A DNA stretch of 52,649 nucleotides from Clostridia bacterium (GTDB lineage: Bacteria > Bacillota > Clostridia > Oscillospirales > CAG-272), in assembly GCA_017472255.1 (NCBI GenBank), contig JAFUQU010000045.1, forward strand, positions 1 to 52,649, read 5' to 3'. Position 1 is the stretch's first letter. Every line of letters begins with the position of its first letter. The translations under genes were made by a program, and so were the position numbers. Below are positions 26,076 through 35,176 of the stretch, piece after piece. The notes beneath the pieces are model-generated. The model was given only the letters and a program-made list of their open reading frames with translations, was not told the origin of the DNA and ran no database searches.

Positions 26076-26095
26076 GACTCACGAGGCTCGGAGAA

Positions 26096-26509
26096 TTACT
26101 TCTTCGGTCTCTTTGCGCCGTACTTGGAACGGCTCTGGTTGCGGTTTGCAACGCCCTGGGTATCCAGAGTGCCGCGGATAATGTGGTAACGCACACCAGG
26201 CAGGTCACGGACACGTCCGCCGCGAATAAGAACGACAGAGTGCTCCTGCAGGTTATGGCCGATACCCGGAATGTAAACCGTAGCCTCAAGACCGTTGGTC
26301 AGTCTGACACGGGCGATCTTACGGAGCGCCGAGTTAGGCTTTTTCGGGGTAGTCGTAGTAACCTTTGTGCATACGCCTCTCTTCTGAGGAGAGCTTGCGT
26401 CGGTGGCCGAGTCAGTCAGCGTGTTGAAGCCGTGCTGGAGCACAGGGGACTTCGACTTGTAGGTAGACTTTTCACGACCCTGCTTAACGAGCTGGTTAAA
26501 AGTTGGCAT
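26096..26509 (-). CDS. rpsL: 30S ribosomal protein S12
   Basis: 137 residues, first gene of the str operon. It starts [14 protein letters not shown] and contains the invariant [22 protein letters not shown] and [18 protein letters not shown] segments. The lysine in TPKKPNS is the usual streptomycin-sensitive type. A strong AAAGGAGGT ribosome site precedes the ATG and a consensus promoter lies about 85 bases upstream. Confidence 0.99.
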   Translation of the reverse strand: MPTFNQLVKQGREKSTYKSKSPVLQHGFNTLTDSATDASSPQKRGVCTKVTTTTPKKPNSALRKIARVRLTNGLEATVYIPGIGHNLQEHSVVLIRGGRVRDLPGVRYHIIRGTLDTQGVANRNQSRSKYGAKRPKK

Positions 26510-26594
26510 ACTGCACCTCCTTTAAGAAATAATAAAATTTGTTTATCGTCTATATGCCGCGGGGTTGATGCCGCAACATAATCAGACATCATAA

Positions 26595-26623
26595 ATTATA
26601 GCACGCTTTTTGAAAAATGTCAA
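26595..26623 (-). promoter_or_regulatory. Consensus sigma-A promoter of the str operon
   Basis: Minus strand TTGACA (26623-26618), 17-base spacer, TATAAT (26600-26595). It drives rpsL-rpsG-fusA-tuf. Confidence 0.92.
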
Positions 26624-26778
26624 GTGTTTCAACGAACAAAAAGATTTTTACCGGATTTTCTCCCATTCACACAAAACAGACTTTAACGCAATTCATTATT
26701 CCCTCGATTTTGACAACATATACAGCCGCTGCGAACATTTTTCATGCCGCCGCATAGAATGATAATGGGGTGGTACAT

Positions 26779-27174
26779 ATGGAGATTCTCGAGATTATGC
26801 TTGCCGTTCTGGCGGTGTACGGACTTTGGAGCATCCTCACGCCGCTGAAGGAGCGGCTGCTCTATCCGAAGAAACTGAGGCAGCGGCTTCGCTGCGCGGT
26901 GGAAGCTGAAAATCTGGATGACGAGACGCTGGCGTTATGCGCGCAGTACGCGAGGTATCTGCGGCTTCAGACGAAAATTTCGCCGGAACAGTTGATTATT
27001 CTGCGAAAAGATGATATAATGGAAGAAGATGCCCTGCGCGCAGCAGCGGAATTGAAATGCGGCGCAAGCGAGGTCTATTATTACAGAAAGTGCGGAGATT
27101 TTCAGGAAGATGGCGAGCGAGAAGGAACTGATCACCTACATCGGAACGGTGGAGGGTGTGATTTATCAGAATGA
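26779..27174 (+). CDS. Small single-pass membrane protein of unknown function
   Basis: 131 residues from ATG 26779 (GGGGTGG just upstream; a GTG at 26770 is in frame but lies in that site). One N-terminal hydrophobic helix (EIMLAVLAVYGLWSIL) is followed by a basic patch and a mostly helical soluble part with LDDETLALCAQYARYLRLQTK. I do not recognise a characterised family. Its last 65 bases overlap the start of recD2 in another frame, so translation of the two is probably coupled. The terminal residues look unconstrained because the overlap serves recD2. Confidence 0.65.
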   Translation: MEILEIMLAVLAVYGLWSILTPLKERLLYPKKLRQRLRCAVEAENLDDETLALCAQYARYLRLQTKISPEQLIILRKDDIMEEDALRAAAELKCGASEVYYYRKCGDFQEDGEREGTDHLHRNGGGCDLSE

Positions 27175-29350
27175 GGAGAACGGTTACACGGTCATCGACC
27201 TGTCGGTGGAGGAGGCGCCCGACGGCGCCTCCTTGCCGAAGGAGGAGATTATCACCGCCTACGGCATTCTTCCGGGAACGGCGGCGGGAGAAAAATTAAA
27301 GGTGTCCGGCGAATGGACGCTTCACCAAAGCTACGGGCGGCAGTTTCACGTTGCCTACTACGAGAAGCATCTGCCCGCCACCGAAAACGAGATTCTGCGC
27401 TATCTGTCCAGCCGGGCGGTGAAGGGAATCGGTCCCAAAACCGCCGAAAAGCTGGTGGCACAGTACGGCGAGGACACCTTCGACGTCATCGAGAACCATC
27501 CCGAGTGGCTGGCGAAAATTCCCGGCATCACCGCCGCCAAGGCGCAGGAGATTTCCGAGGATTTTCGGGAGCAGTTCGGCGTGCGTTCGCTGATGATGTT
27601 CTGCCGGGAGTATCTGTCGGCGGCGCTGTCGATGAAGATTTACAAAAAGTGGGGCAGCGCGTCGGTGGACATCATTAAAAATAACCCCTACCGTCTCTGC
27701 GAGGAGGTGGAGGGCATCGGCTTCGAGCGGGCGGACATACTGGCGCGTGCCATCGGCGTGGAGCCGGATTCCCGCTTCCGCGTTATGAGCGGCATCCGCT
27801 ACGTGCTGAATGACAGCGCCCGTTCCCACGGACACGCCTTCCTGCCCTGGGACAAGCTGATCGGCGCGGCGGCGTCCACGCTGTCGGTAAGCGCCGAGCT
27901 GGTGAACGAGGCGGCGGTTCAGCTGCTGGAGGAAAAGAAGCTGGTGCGGGTGAAGGTTCAAGGGCTGGACGCGGTTTACGACGGAAACGCCTATCGCTGC
28001 GAGCGAGCCATCGAGGAGAAGCTCGACCTGCTGGACAGGCTTTGCCCTCATCTTGACGCCGGGGACGTGGAACGCTTCATCACCCGCATCGAGCTGGAGG
28101 AGGACAAGAAATACGCCGCCCTCCAGCGGCAGGCCATCACCGACGCGGTGAACAGCGGCGTCATGGTTCTGACCGGCGGTCCCGGAACCGGTAAAACCAC
28201 GGTCATCCGGGCGGTGCTTCGCATCTTCGGTAGCCTGGATCTGAAAATCGCGCTGGCCGCTCCTACGGGACGCGCCGCCAAGCGGATGAGCGAAGCCACC
28301 CAGTGCGAAGCGAAAACCATCCACCGTCTGCTGGAAATGGAGTTCAGCGGCGAGGAAGGGGAGGGCGGACACGGTTCCTTCAAGCGCAACGAGCACGATC
28401 TGCTGGACGAGGACGTGATCATCATCGACGAGGCGTCCATGATCGATATGTACCTGATGAATTCGCTGCTCAAAGCCGTCAAGCCCGGCGCCCGGCTTAT
28501 GCTCATCGGCGACTCGGATCAGCTTCCCAGCGTGGGCGCGGGGAATGTGCTTAACGACATCATCGCGTCGGGGCGGTTCACCACCGTTCGGCTGACGGAG
28601 ATTTTCCGGCAGGCGCAGGAGAGCCTGATTATCACCAACGCCCACCGCATCAACGACGGAACCTATCCGGTGCTGAACGCGGCGGACAACGACTTTTTCT
28701 TCCTCAAACGGGACTTCGACAGAGATGTTTCCGCCACCATCGTCGATCTCTGCCTGAACCGCCTGCCCAAAAGCTATGGCAAGGAAGCGGCGGAGGGCAT
28801 TCAGGTGATTTCGCCGTCCCGGCGGGGCGTGGCGGGCACCGAGACGCTGAACCTGATGCTTCAGGGGGCGCTGAATCCTCCCGAACCCCGCAAAAAGGAG
28901 AAGAAATTCCGAGAGACGGTCTATCGCGAGGGCGACCGGGTTATGCAGATTAAGAACGACTACGATCTGCCGTGGGAGCGGGACGGCAAGGAGGGCACCG
29001 GCATCTTCAACGGGGACATCGGCGTCATCGAGACCATCAACAACGCCGCCGAGCAGATGATTATCCGCTTCGACGACCGGCTGGCCACCTATGAATTTGC
29101 CAAGCTGGAGGAGCTGGATCACGCCTACGCCATCACGGTTCACAAAAGTCAGGGCAGCGAATATCCCATCGTCATCATGCCCATGTACAGCTCCTGCCCG
29201 CCGCAGCTGCTGTCCCGCAATCTGCTTTACACCGCCGTCACCCGTGCCCAGCGAATGGTGATTCTGGTGGGACAGCCCCAGGTTGTCTGCCGCATGGTTG
29301 ACAACAACCGCCAGATCATGCGCTTCACCGGGCTGCTCAAGGGCGAATAA
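27110..29350 (+). CDS. recD2: RecD2-type ATP-dependent DNA helicase
   Basis: 746 residues. It is the long RecD2 form found in bacteria without RecBC: an N-terminal OB-type region (YIGTVEGVIYQNEENGYTVI), helix-hairpin-helix repeats (AVKGIGPKTAEKLVAQYG, IPGITAAKAQEI) and a superfamily 1B helicase core. Walker A is GGPGTGKT at residues 356-363; the Walker B-like VIIIDEASMIDM and the late motifs HAYAITVHKSQGSEYP and LYTAVTRAQ are present. It unwinds DNA 5' to 3' and is linked to repair and replication fork maintenance. The start overlaps the upstream small membrane protein gene. Confidence 0.95.
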   Translation: MASEKELITYIGTVEGVIYQNEENGYTVIDLSVEEAPDGASLPKEEIITAYGILPGTAAGEKLKVSGEWTLHQSYGRQFHVAYYEKHLPATENEILRYLSSRAVKGIGPKTAEKLVAQYGEDTFDVIENHPEWLAKIPGITAAKAQEISEDFREQFGVRSLMMFCREYLSAALSMKIYKKWGSASVDIIKNNPYRLCEEVEGIGFERADILARAIGVEPDSRFRVMSGIRYVLNDSARSHGHAFLPWDKLIGAAASTLSVSAELVNEAAVQLLEEKKLVRVKVQGLDAVYDGNAYRCERAIEEKLDLLDRLCPHLDAGDVERFITRIELEEDKKYAALQRQAITDAVNSGVMVLTGGPGTGKTTVIRAVLRIFGSLDLKIALAAPTGRAAKRMSEATQCEAKTIHRLLEMEFSGEEGEGGHGSFKRNEHDLLDEDVIIIDEASMIDMYLMNSLLKAVKPGARLMLIGDSDQLPSVGAGNVLNDIIASGRFTTVRLTEIFRQAQESLIITNAHRINDGTYPVLNAADNDFFFLKRDFDRDVSATIVDLCLNRLPKSYGKEAAEGIQVISPSRRGVAGTETLNLMLQGALNPPEPRKKEKKFRETVYREGDRVMQIKNDYDLPWERDGKEGTGIFNGDIGVIETINNAAEQMIIRFDDRLATYEFAKLEELDHAYAITVHKSQGSEYPIVIMPMYSSCPPQLLSRNLLYTAVTRAQRMVILVGQPQVVCRMVDNNRQIMRFTGLLKGE

Positions 29351-29444
29351 TCAGCCGCCGGACGAATGTTCGCTGGGGAATTGGAACCTTTCATTGACAT
29401 AAACCATATACTGTAAATGATCCCACAGGAAAGGACAATATGCC

Positions 29445-29633
29445 ATGTGCGAACATTCCAACCCACAGGACGAGAATTATCCGCGCTATCCGCTTGATCA
29501 GCCGCCGGAAGGGATGGCAGCCCCGATTCCGGCGCGGAGAAGACCGCTTCAGGGAACGTCCGAAAATCCGTTCGGGACGGCCTTTTTCAAGGAGCGGCTG
29601 CCTGCGCAACACCACAAAAGCGCACAAAAATAA
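29445..29633 (+). CDS. Possible small Pro-rich protein
   Basis: 62 residues (MCEHSNPQDENYPRYPLDQPPEGMAAP and onward), no membrane segment, rich in Pro, Arg and Gln. GGAAAGGA at 29428-29435 gives an acceptable ribosome site. A competing frame from ATG 29440 reads into the downstream RNA region and is less plausible. I recognise no family. It may be a real small gene between recD2 and the RNA upstream of lon, or non-coding. Confidence 0.4.
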   Translation: MCEHSNPQDENYPRYPLDQPPEGMAAPIPARRRPLQGTSENPFGTAFFKERLPAQHHKSAQK

Positions 29634-29658
29634 TGTCGAAAAATCGGCGTTATACATA

Positions 29659-29687
29659 TTTACAAATCGCGCCAAATCGAGTATAAT
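29659..29687 (+). promoter_or_regulatory. Sigma-A promoter of the candidate small RNA upstream of lon
   Basis: TTTACA at 29659-29664, a 17-base spacer and TATAAT at 29682-29687. The next open gene start is 273 bases downstream and a terminator-like hairpin intervenes. Confidence 0.75.
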
Positions 29688-29693
29688 ATTAAG

Positions 29694-29830
29694 GCTGACC
29701 CGACAGCACATACAAAGATATGTGAGAGGACCTGTCGCGCAGCAATTGTATACTTAGTGAATGGTGAAAAGTGTCACTGCGGAATATCAAGCTCATGATA
29801 TCAACGCGCAGGGCACTTTTCCTTATTTTT
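29694..29830 (+). ncRNA. Candidate structured small RNA or leader upstream of lon
   Basis: About 137 bases from the expected start of the promoter at 29659 to a terminator-like end. CGACAG at 29705 pairs with CTGTCG around an inner CACATA/TATGTG hairpin. The 3' part is a long interrupted hairpin: AAAAGTG at 29767-29773, CTGCG, ATATCA and their partners, ending CACTTTT and CCTTATTTTT. No protein start with a good ribosome site lies inside. I cannot match it to 6S, SRP, T-box or a known riboswitch. It could be a stand-alone RNA or a leader attenuator of lon. Confidence 0.5.
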
Positions 29831-29906
29831 ACGTCGGGCAAATGTTGACAAAGTATTAAAAAATCTTAAAAAATGTGCCGATTCAGTGGAAATAAGCGCA
29901 CATCTG

Positions 29907-29933
29907 TGATATAATGATAGTTGACCTATCATT
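29907..29933 (+). promoter_or_regulatory. Extended -10 promoter of lon with an overlapping inverted repeat
   Basis: TGATATAAT at 29907-29915 is an extended -10; no good -35 is seen. AATGATAG (29913-29920) and CTATCATT (29926-29933) form a perfect 8-bp inverted repeat with a 5-base centre, covering the end of the -10 and the start point. This is a typical repressor position. It does not match the CIRCE or CtsR consensus. Confidence 0.55.
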
Positions 29934-29966
29934 AAATAATATACGTAGTAATTACATGGAGCTTTT

Positions 29967-32390
29967 ATGACCAATTATATTGAAAAAATAGAACGAAAAA
30001 CGCTGCCTGTGGTTCCGCTGCGGGGTGTGGTGTTGTTTCCCACCTTCACCACCAGTCTGGAGCTGACCGGCTCGGCGGCTCAGTCTGCGCTGGACGCGGC
30101 GGCGAAATATGATGGCATGGCATTTTTTGTCATGCAGAAGGATTTTGAGGACAACCCCGGCGCGGATTCCCTCTGCACCGTGGGCACCGTCGGCAAAATC
30201 AAGCAGGCGGTTAAGGTGGGCGGCAATGTCCGCCGGGTCATTGTGGATGGTCTGAACCGCGCTTCCGCAAACGACTACACCATCCGGGATTCCCTGATCA
30301 CCGCCGATCTGCTGATCAAATTCACCCACTCGGGCGATAACGGCAGTCTGCGCGGCGAAGCCTTCATGCGGGAGGCTGTGGAAGCCTACGAGCGGGTTAT
30401 CCGCTTTGCGCCAAAAGTTACCAGCGAACTGACCACCGCCGTCAAATCCATTACATCCATCTCCCGTCTGGCGGATTTCATCGCGTGCCACGTGCTGACA
30501 AAGCCCGAAGACAAGCAGACGGTGCTGGAGGATTTCGACCCTGTCAAGCGCATTCAGACCGTGACGCTCCTGCTTTACAAGGAGGAGCAGCTGCTTTCCG
30601 TGGAGGCGGAGATTCGCCAGAAGGTGCAGAAGCGGATGGGCGAGCAGCAGCGGGAAGCCATTCTGCGGGAGCATTTGCGCACCATACGGGACGAGCTGGG
30701 GGACGACGAATCGGAGATTGACGAATATCGCCAGAAAATCGCCGACGCCAAGCTGCCCGAAGAGGTGGAAGCCAAGCTGAACAAAGAGCTGAAGCGTCTG
30801 GAAAAGACCCCCTTCAACTCGGCGGAAGGCTCGGTTTACCGCAATTATCTGGACACCTGCCTTGAGCTGCCCTGGTCGAAGCTGTCCCGCGACCGTCTGG
30901 ACATCCGCCGGGCGGCGAAGATTCTGGACGAAGACCACGACGGGCTGGAAAAGGTTAAGGAGCGGGTTCTTGAATATCTGGCGGTCAGAGCGCTGACCCC
31001 CGACATCAAAACTCAGATTCTCTGTCTCTACGGTCCTCCCGGCGTGGGTAAGACCTCCATCGGCGCGTCCATCGCCCGGGCGCTGAGACGCAAATACGTG
31101 CGGGTATCCCTGGGCGGCGTTCGGGACGAATCGGATATCCGCGGTCATCGCAAGACCTACATCGGCGCCATGCCCGGACGGATTACCGCCGCGCTGTCCC
31201 AGGCGGGAACGCGCAATCCGGTGATTCTGCTGGACGAGATCGACAAGCTGGGGCAGAGCTATAACGGCGACCCGGCTTCGGCGCTGTTGGAGGTGCTTGA
31301 CCCCGAGCAGAACAAGGCGTTCCGCGACCATTATCTGGAGCTTCCCCTCGACCTGTCCGAGGTGATGTTCATTGCCACCGCCAACACGCTGGACACCGTG
31401 CCCCGTCCGCTGATCGACCGCATGGAGGTCATCGAAATGAAGACCTACACCCGCCACGAGAAGCTGTCCATCGCCAAGCATCACCTGATTCTCAAACAGT
31501 CGAAGGCCTGCGGTCTGAACAAGGGCAGTGCCGCCGAGCGCAAAAATCTGCGCTTCACCGACGGCGCTATCCTTGAAATCGTCGATTATTACACCCATGA
31601 GGCGGGCGTGCGCAATCTGGAGCGCCAGATCGCGTCGGTCTGCCGGAAGGCGGCGCGGAAGTTCGTGGAGAATCCTGAGCTGCGCACCCTTCGCGTGGAT
31701 GCTGCCGATGTGAAGGAATACCTGGGCGCGCGCAAGCGTCTGCCCGACGCCATTGCCGACGAAAACGAGGTGGGCGTGGTCAACGGGCTTGCCTTCACGC
31801 AGGTGGGCGGCGATATGCTCAAGGTGGAGGTTGCCGTGCTGGAGGGTAACGGCAAGCTGGAGCTGACCGGTTCCCTGGGCGACGTGATGAAGGAATCGGC
31901 GCATATCGCCGTCAGCTTTGTCCGTTCCCGCGCCGTGAGCCTTGGCATCGACCCGGACTTCTACAAAACGAAGGATTTACATATCCACGTGCCCGAAGGC
32001 GCAATTCCCAAGGACGGTCCCTCGGCGGGCGTTACCATGGTGACGGCCATCGCGTCGGCGCTGTCCGGACTTCCGGTGCGGCGGGATATCGCCATGACCG
32101 GCGAAGTGACCCTGCGCGGACGTGTGCTTGCCATCGGAGGGCTACGGGAAAAGACCATGGCCGCCTACAGTGCGGGCGTGACCACCGTTCTTATCCCCGA
32201 ACCCAATCTGCCCGATTTGGAAGAAATCGACCCGGTGGTTCGGGAAGCGCTGACGTTTATTCCCTGCAAAACGGCGGACGACGTGCTGAATCACGCGCTG
32301 GTTCGCCCCGAGGTCAGCGAACTGATGGTTACAGCGCCCGCTGTGGCAGCGCCCATTTCCACACAAATCGGAGGAAGCTATGCCAATTAA
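29967..32390 (+). CDS. lon: ATP-dependent protease Lon
   Basis: 807 residues: an N-terminal substrate-binding domain starting [15 protein letters not shown], a coiled central region, an AAA+ module with Walker [12 protein letters not shown] and [10 protein letters not shown], and a C-terminal protease domain. The catalytic dyad is Ser686 in [10 protein letters not shown] and Lys729 in [11 protein letters not shown]. Lon degrades misfolded and some regulatory proteins. GGAGC precedes the ATG. It starts a long plus-strand gene cluster; the last 11 bases overlap engB, the usual lon-ysxC pairing in Firmicutes. Confidence 0.98.
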   Translation: MTNYIEKIERKTLPVVPLRGVVLFPTFTTSLELTGSAAQSALDAAAKYDGMAFFVMQKDFEDNPGADSLCTVGTVGKIKQAVKVGGNVRRVIVDGLNRASANDYTIRDSLITADLLIKFTHSGDNGSLRGEAFMREAVEAYERVIRFAPKVTSELTTAVKSITSISRLADFIACHVLTKPEDKQTVLEDFDPVKRIQTVTLLLYKEEQLLSVEAEIRQKVQKRMGEQQREAILREHLRTIRDELGDDESEIDEYRQKIADAKLPEEVEAKLNKELKRLEKTPFNSAEGSVYRNYLDTCLELPWSKLSRDRLDIRRAAKILDEDHDGLEKVKERVLEYLAVRALTPDIKTQILCLYGPPGVGKTSIGASIARALRRKYVRVSLGGVRDESDIRGHRKTYIGAMPGRITAALSQAGTRNPVILLDEIDKLGQSYNGDPASALLEVLDPEQNKAFRDHYLELPLDLSEVMFIATANTLDTVPRPLIDRMEVIEMKTYTRHEKLSIAKHHLILKQSKACGLNKGSAAERKNLRFTDGAILEIVDYYTHEAGVRNLERQIASVCRKAARKFVENPELRTLRVDAADVKEYLGARKRLPDAIADENEVGVVNGLAFTQVGGDMLKVEVAVLEGNGKLELTGSLGDVMKESAHIAVSFVRSRAVSLGIDPDFYKTKDLHIHVPEGAIPKDGPSAGVTMVTAIASALSGLPVRRDIAMTGEVTLRGRVLAIGGLREKTMAAYSAGVTTVLIPEPNLPDLEEIDPVVREALTFIPCKTADDVLNHALVRPEVSELMVTAPAVAAPISTQIGGSYAN

Positions 32391-32970
32391 CGTAAACCAG
32401 ACCGAGCTTGTCATGACCGCCGGTCTCGCCAGCCAGTTCCCGAAGGACAGGCTGCCCCAGCTGGCGCTGTCGGGACGCTCCAACGTGGGCAAAAGCTCGC
32501 TGCTGAACAAGCTGGTAGGGCGCAAAAGCCTTGCCCGGGTGTCCGGTTCGCCGGGCAAGACCATCACGATCAATTTCTATCGGGTGGACAAAAAGCTGTA
32601 CATCGTCGATCTCCCCGGCTACGGCTTCGCAAAGCGCGCGCCCGCCGACAAGGCGAAGTGGTCGGCGCTGACCGATTCCTATTTCACGTCGGGCACAATG
32701 ACCGCCGTGGCGCAGCTCATCGATCTGAAGGTGGGCGCGACGGCGGACGACGAAATGATGCTGGATTTTCTGAATCAGAACGGCATCCCCTATTTCGTCA
32801 TCGCCACCAAGGCGGATAAGCTGAACAAAACCGACCGCGCCGCCGCCCTGGACGAGCTTCGCCTGCACCCGCTGATTGACCCGAAGGCGGCGATTATCCC
32901 GTTCTCCGCGCTGAGCGGCGAAGGGAAGGACGAGTGCATGAAGGAAATTCTGAAAATGGTGGGAATCTGA
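32380..32970 (+). CDS. ysxC: Ribosome biogenesis GTP-binding protein EngB/YsxC
   Basis: 196 residues, standard length. G1 is GRSNVGKSSLLNKL, G3 is VDLPGYGFAK and G4 is ATKADKL, the YsxC/EngB signature set. It is a small GTPase needed for assembly of the large ribosomal subunit. The start lies inside the end of lon with GGAGGAAG as ribosome site. Its stop (TGA) shares a base with the ATG of the next gene. Confidence 0.96.
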   Translation: MPINVNQTELVMTAGLASQFPKDRLPQLALSGRSNVGKSSLLNKLVGRKSLARVSGSPGKTITINFYRVDKKLYIVDLPGYGFAKRAPADKAKWSALTDSYFTSGTMTAVAQLIDLKVGATADDEMMLDFLNQNGIPYFVIATKADKLNKTDRAAALDELRLHPLIDPKAAIIPFSALSGEGKDECMKEILKMVGI

Positions 32971-33662
32971 TGTTAAGCAACTTTGACGTTTCCAATATCG
33001 GGCAGAGCGTGATGATTCTGCTTCAGCAGCTGATCATCGTGCTCATCGCCCTCACCTTCCACGAGACGGCGCATGGCTGGATGGCAAACCGTTTGGGCGA
33101 TACTACCGCCCGCGACCGGGGGCGGCTGTCCCTCGACCCGCGCAAGCATCTCGACCCCATCGGCTTCATCTGTATGCTGCTGTTTGGCTTCGGCTGGGCG
33201 AATCCGGTGCCGGTGGACGCGCGCAAGTTCAAAAATCCCAAGCTGGGCATGGCGTTGACCGCGCTGGCAGGCCCCGTCGCCAATCTGCTGCTGGCGTTCA
33301 TGATTCTGCTGCCGCTGGAAATTATGGCGGCGCTGCTGGATAACGGCGTAATCGTCATCGGCTCCCAGTTTGGCGTAAATCTGGTCTACGGCATCATCGA
33401 TTTCGTGTCCGCTTTCCATTATTCCAACATTACGCTGGCGCTGTTCAACCTCTTTCCGGTGCCGCCGCTGGACGGCTCCCGCGTGCTTTATGCGGTGTTG
33501 CCCGACCGCTGGTATTTCGGCGTGATGAAGTATGAGCGGGTGATTTCCATTGTCATCCTGTTCCTTCTGGTGCTGGATGTGTTCAACAGCCCGCTGGCAT
33601 GGCTTTCCTCAAAAATTTCCGGGGGAATGCTCTGGCTCTGGCAGCTGCTGCCCTGGTTTTAG
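32970..33662 (+). CDS. Site-2 protease-family (M50) membrane metalloprotease
   Basis: 230 residues with four to five hydrophobic segments. The zinc site HETAH at residues 31-35 (TFHETAHGWMANRLGD) and the second metal motif FNLFPVPPLDGSR are both intact. This is the compact M50B type without PDZ or CBS domains. It would cut proteins within the membrane; the substrate is unknown. The ATG overlaps the engB stop codon by one base, so the genes are translationally coupled. It lies immediately before scpA, as in many clostridia. Confidence 0.9.
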   Translation: MLSNFDVSNIGQSVMILLQQLIIVLIALTFHETAHGWMANRLGDTTARDRGRLSLDPRKHLDPIGFICMLLFGFGWANPVPVDARKFKNPKLGMALTALAGPVANLLLAFMILLPLEIMAALLDNGVIVIGSQFGVNLVYGIIDFVSAFHYSNITLALFNLFPVPPLDGSRVLYAVLPDRWYFGVMKYERVISIVILFLLVLDVFNSPLAWLSSKISGGMLWLWQLLPWF

Positions 33663-33665
33663 CCC

Positions 33666-34445
33666 ATGGAAAGCATGACCTATAAGCTGGACGCCTTCGA
33701 AGGTCCCCTCGATCTGCTGCTCAGGCTCATCGAGCGCAACAAGGTCTCCATCGCCGATATTCCCATCGCGCTGATTTTCGAACAGTACATGGAAACCCTC
33801 GATCAAATGCAGCGGATGGATATGGAGGTGGCGGGGGAGTTCATCGTCATGGCCAGCGAGCTGATGCTCATCAAAAGCCGGATGCTCCTTCCCCGGGAGG
33901 AGACCGAAGCCGAGGATCCCCGCGCCAAGCTGGCGGCGGCGCTGGCGGAATACGCCCGCATGAAGCAGGCCGCCGATTATCTGAACGAACAGTTCTCGAC
34001 CTTCTCCGGGCGTGTCACCAAGGACACCGACGAGGTGAAGCCCGAGGACGGACGCCTTGAGCCTCAGGACGCCGACGCCCTCCGCCGCGCCATGCTTGCC
34101 ATGATGCGCGCCATGGACAAATCGGCGGTGGAACAGGCCAATCGGGAGCGCGCCGAACAGCCCTTCGAGCGGATTCTGCGGGCGCCGATTGTGCCGGTGA
34201 GCGGCAAAATCTTCGGCGTAATCCGGTATCTTGTGAAGAACGGCGAGGCGCTCTACACGTCGATTCTGCTGACGGCGAACACCCGCAGCGAATTGATTGC
34301 CACCTTCCTGGCTGTGCTGGAGCTGATCAAGAAGAACCGCGTCACCCTGCGTCCGGTGGGCGATTACAGCTTTGAAACCGGTCCGGAGGATTTCGCGGTG
34401 ACGCTGAATACCGGACATCTGACAGGAGAAAAGTCTAAAAAATAA
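33666..34445 (+). CDS. scpA: Segregation and condensation protein A
   Basis: 259 residues. The N-terminus YKLDAFEGPLDLLLRLIERNKVSIADIPIALIFEQY is the ScpA/kleisin signature; the C-terminal winged helix (LVKNGEALYTSILLTANTRSELIATFLAVLELIKKNRV) is also present. ScpA bridges SMC heads in the condensin complex that compacts the chromosome. An ATG at 33675 is an alternative start. The next gene, scpB, follows after a 120-base repeat-bearing gap, whereas the pair is usually adjacent. Confidence 0.95.
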   Translation: MESMTYKLDAFEGPLDLLLRLIERNKVSIADIPIALIFEQYMETLDQMQRMDMEVAGEFIVMASELMLIKSRMLLPREETEAEDPRAKLAAALAEYARMKQAADYLNEQFSTFSGRVTKDTDEVKPEDGRLEPQDADALRRAMLAMMRAMDKSAVEQANRERAEQPFERILRAPIVPVSGKIFGVIRYLVKNGEALYTSILLTANTRSELIATFLAVLELIKKNRVTLRPVGDYSFETGPEDFAVTLNTGHLTGEKSKK

Positions 34446-34474
34446 TAATTTTTCAGACTGTGTTTTGTGGCCTA

Positions 34475-34552
34475 CCTTTCACTCCGTGAAAGGTTTCGCT
34501 ACGCGAACCAGCCACAATTCCACAAATAAGGAAGCTTTCGCTACGCGAAAGC
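34475..34552. repeat. Three-hairpin repeat (TAC-loop family) between scpA and scpB
   Basis: Hairpins at 34475-34493 (CCTTTCAC, TCC loop), 34492-34509 (GGTT-CGC, TAC loop, one bulge) and 34534-34552 (GCTTTCGC, TAC loop). The last one and its flanks match the array at 8059-8176 for about 30 bases. It lies between two normally adjacent genes, so it looks inserted. Confidence 0.7.
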
Positions 34553-34565
34553 CACGGTTATAAAA

Positions 34566-35138
34566 ATGGACAAAACACAAGCGAAAGCTATACTTGAGGC
34601 GGTGCTTTTCGCCGCCGGATACCCGGTGTCCTTCGACAAGCTGGCGGAGGCGCTGGAATGCACGCCCGACGAGGCGCGGGAGCTTGCTTCTTCGCTGGGC
34701 GCCGATTATGAGGACGCGGGGCGGGGCATCCATCTGATGCTCTACGACGAAGCCTGCCAGCTTTGCACCAAGGAAGCGCATATCGACAAAATCCGGCAGG
34801 TGCTGGGCGTGAAGCGGGGCGGCAATCTGTCCAAAAGCTCCATGGAGGCGCTGGCGATTGTGGCGTACCACCAGCCGGTGACAAGGAGCTACATCGATTC
34901 CATCCGCGGCATCGATTCCGCCTACGCGGTGAACAATCTCTGCGAAAAGCACCTGATCGAGGTGGCGGGGCGTCTGGACGCACCCGGACGTCCGGCGCTC
35001 TATCGGACGACCGACGATTTTCTACGGGTGTTCGGGCTGACGTCGCTTGCCATGCTGCCGCCGGTGGAGCTGTTCGGCACGCCGGAGAATCTGCCCGCGC
35101 CTGATTCAAAGGAAGCGGAAGCGGACAAAATTAATTAA
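34566..35138 (+). CDS. scpB: Segregation and condensation protein B
   Basis: 190 residues, two winged-helix domains: KAILEAVLFAAGYPVSFDKLAEALE near the start and LSKSSMEALAIVAYHQPVTRSYIDSIRGIDSAYAVNNL with LIEVAGRLDAPGRPALYRTTDDFLRVFGL later. ScpB dimers bind ScpA within SMC condensin. No Shine-Dalgarno is present next to the ATG; AAGGAAG lies on the far side of the last hairpin of the repeat element, as for the beta-helix gene at 8191. Confidence 0.96.
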   Translation: MDKTQAKAILEAVLFAAGYPVSFDKLAEALECTPDEARELASSLGADYEDAGRGIHLMLYDEACQLCTKEAHIDKIRQVLGVKRGGNLSKSSMEALAIVAYHQPVTRSYIDSIRGIDSAYAVNNLCEKHLIEVAGRLDAPGRPALYRTTDDFLRVFGLTSLAMLPPVELFGTPENLPAPDSKEAEADKIN

Positions 35139-35176
35139 ACTGCAAAAAACAGGCAATACTGAAAGGGGGTATGCAC

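Noticed and set aside
29694..29830. Assignment of the RNA upstream of lon to 6S RNA, SRP RNA, a T-box or a known riboswitch.
   Set aside because: The long closing stem with central bubble of 6S, the GGAAGCAGC-type SRP loop and the AGGGTGGNACCGCG T-box motif are all missing.
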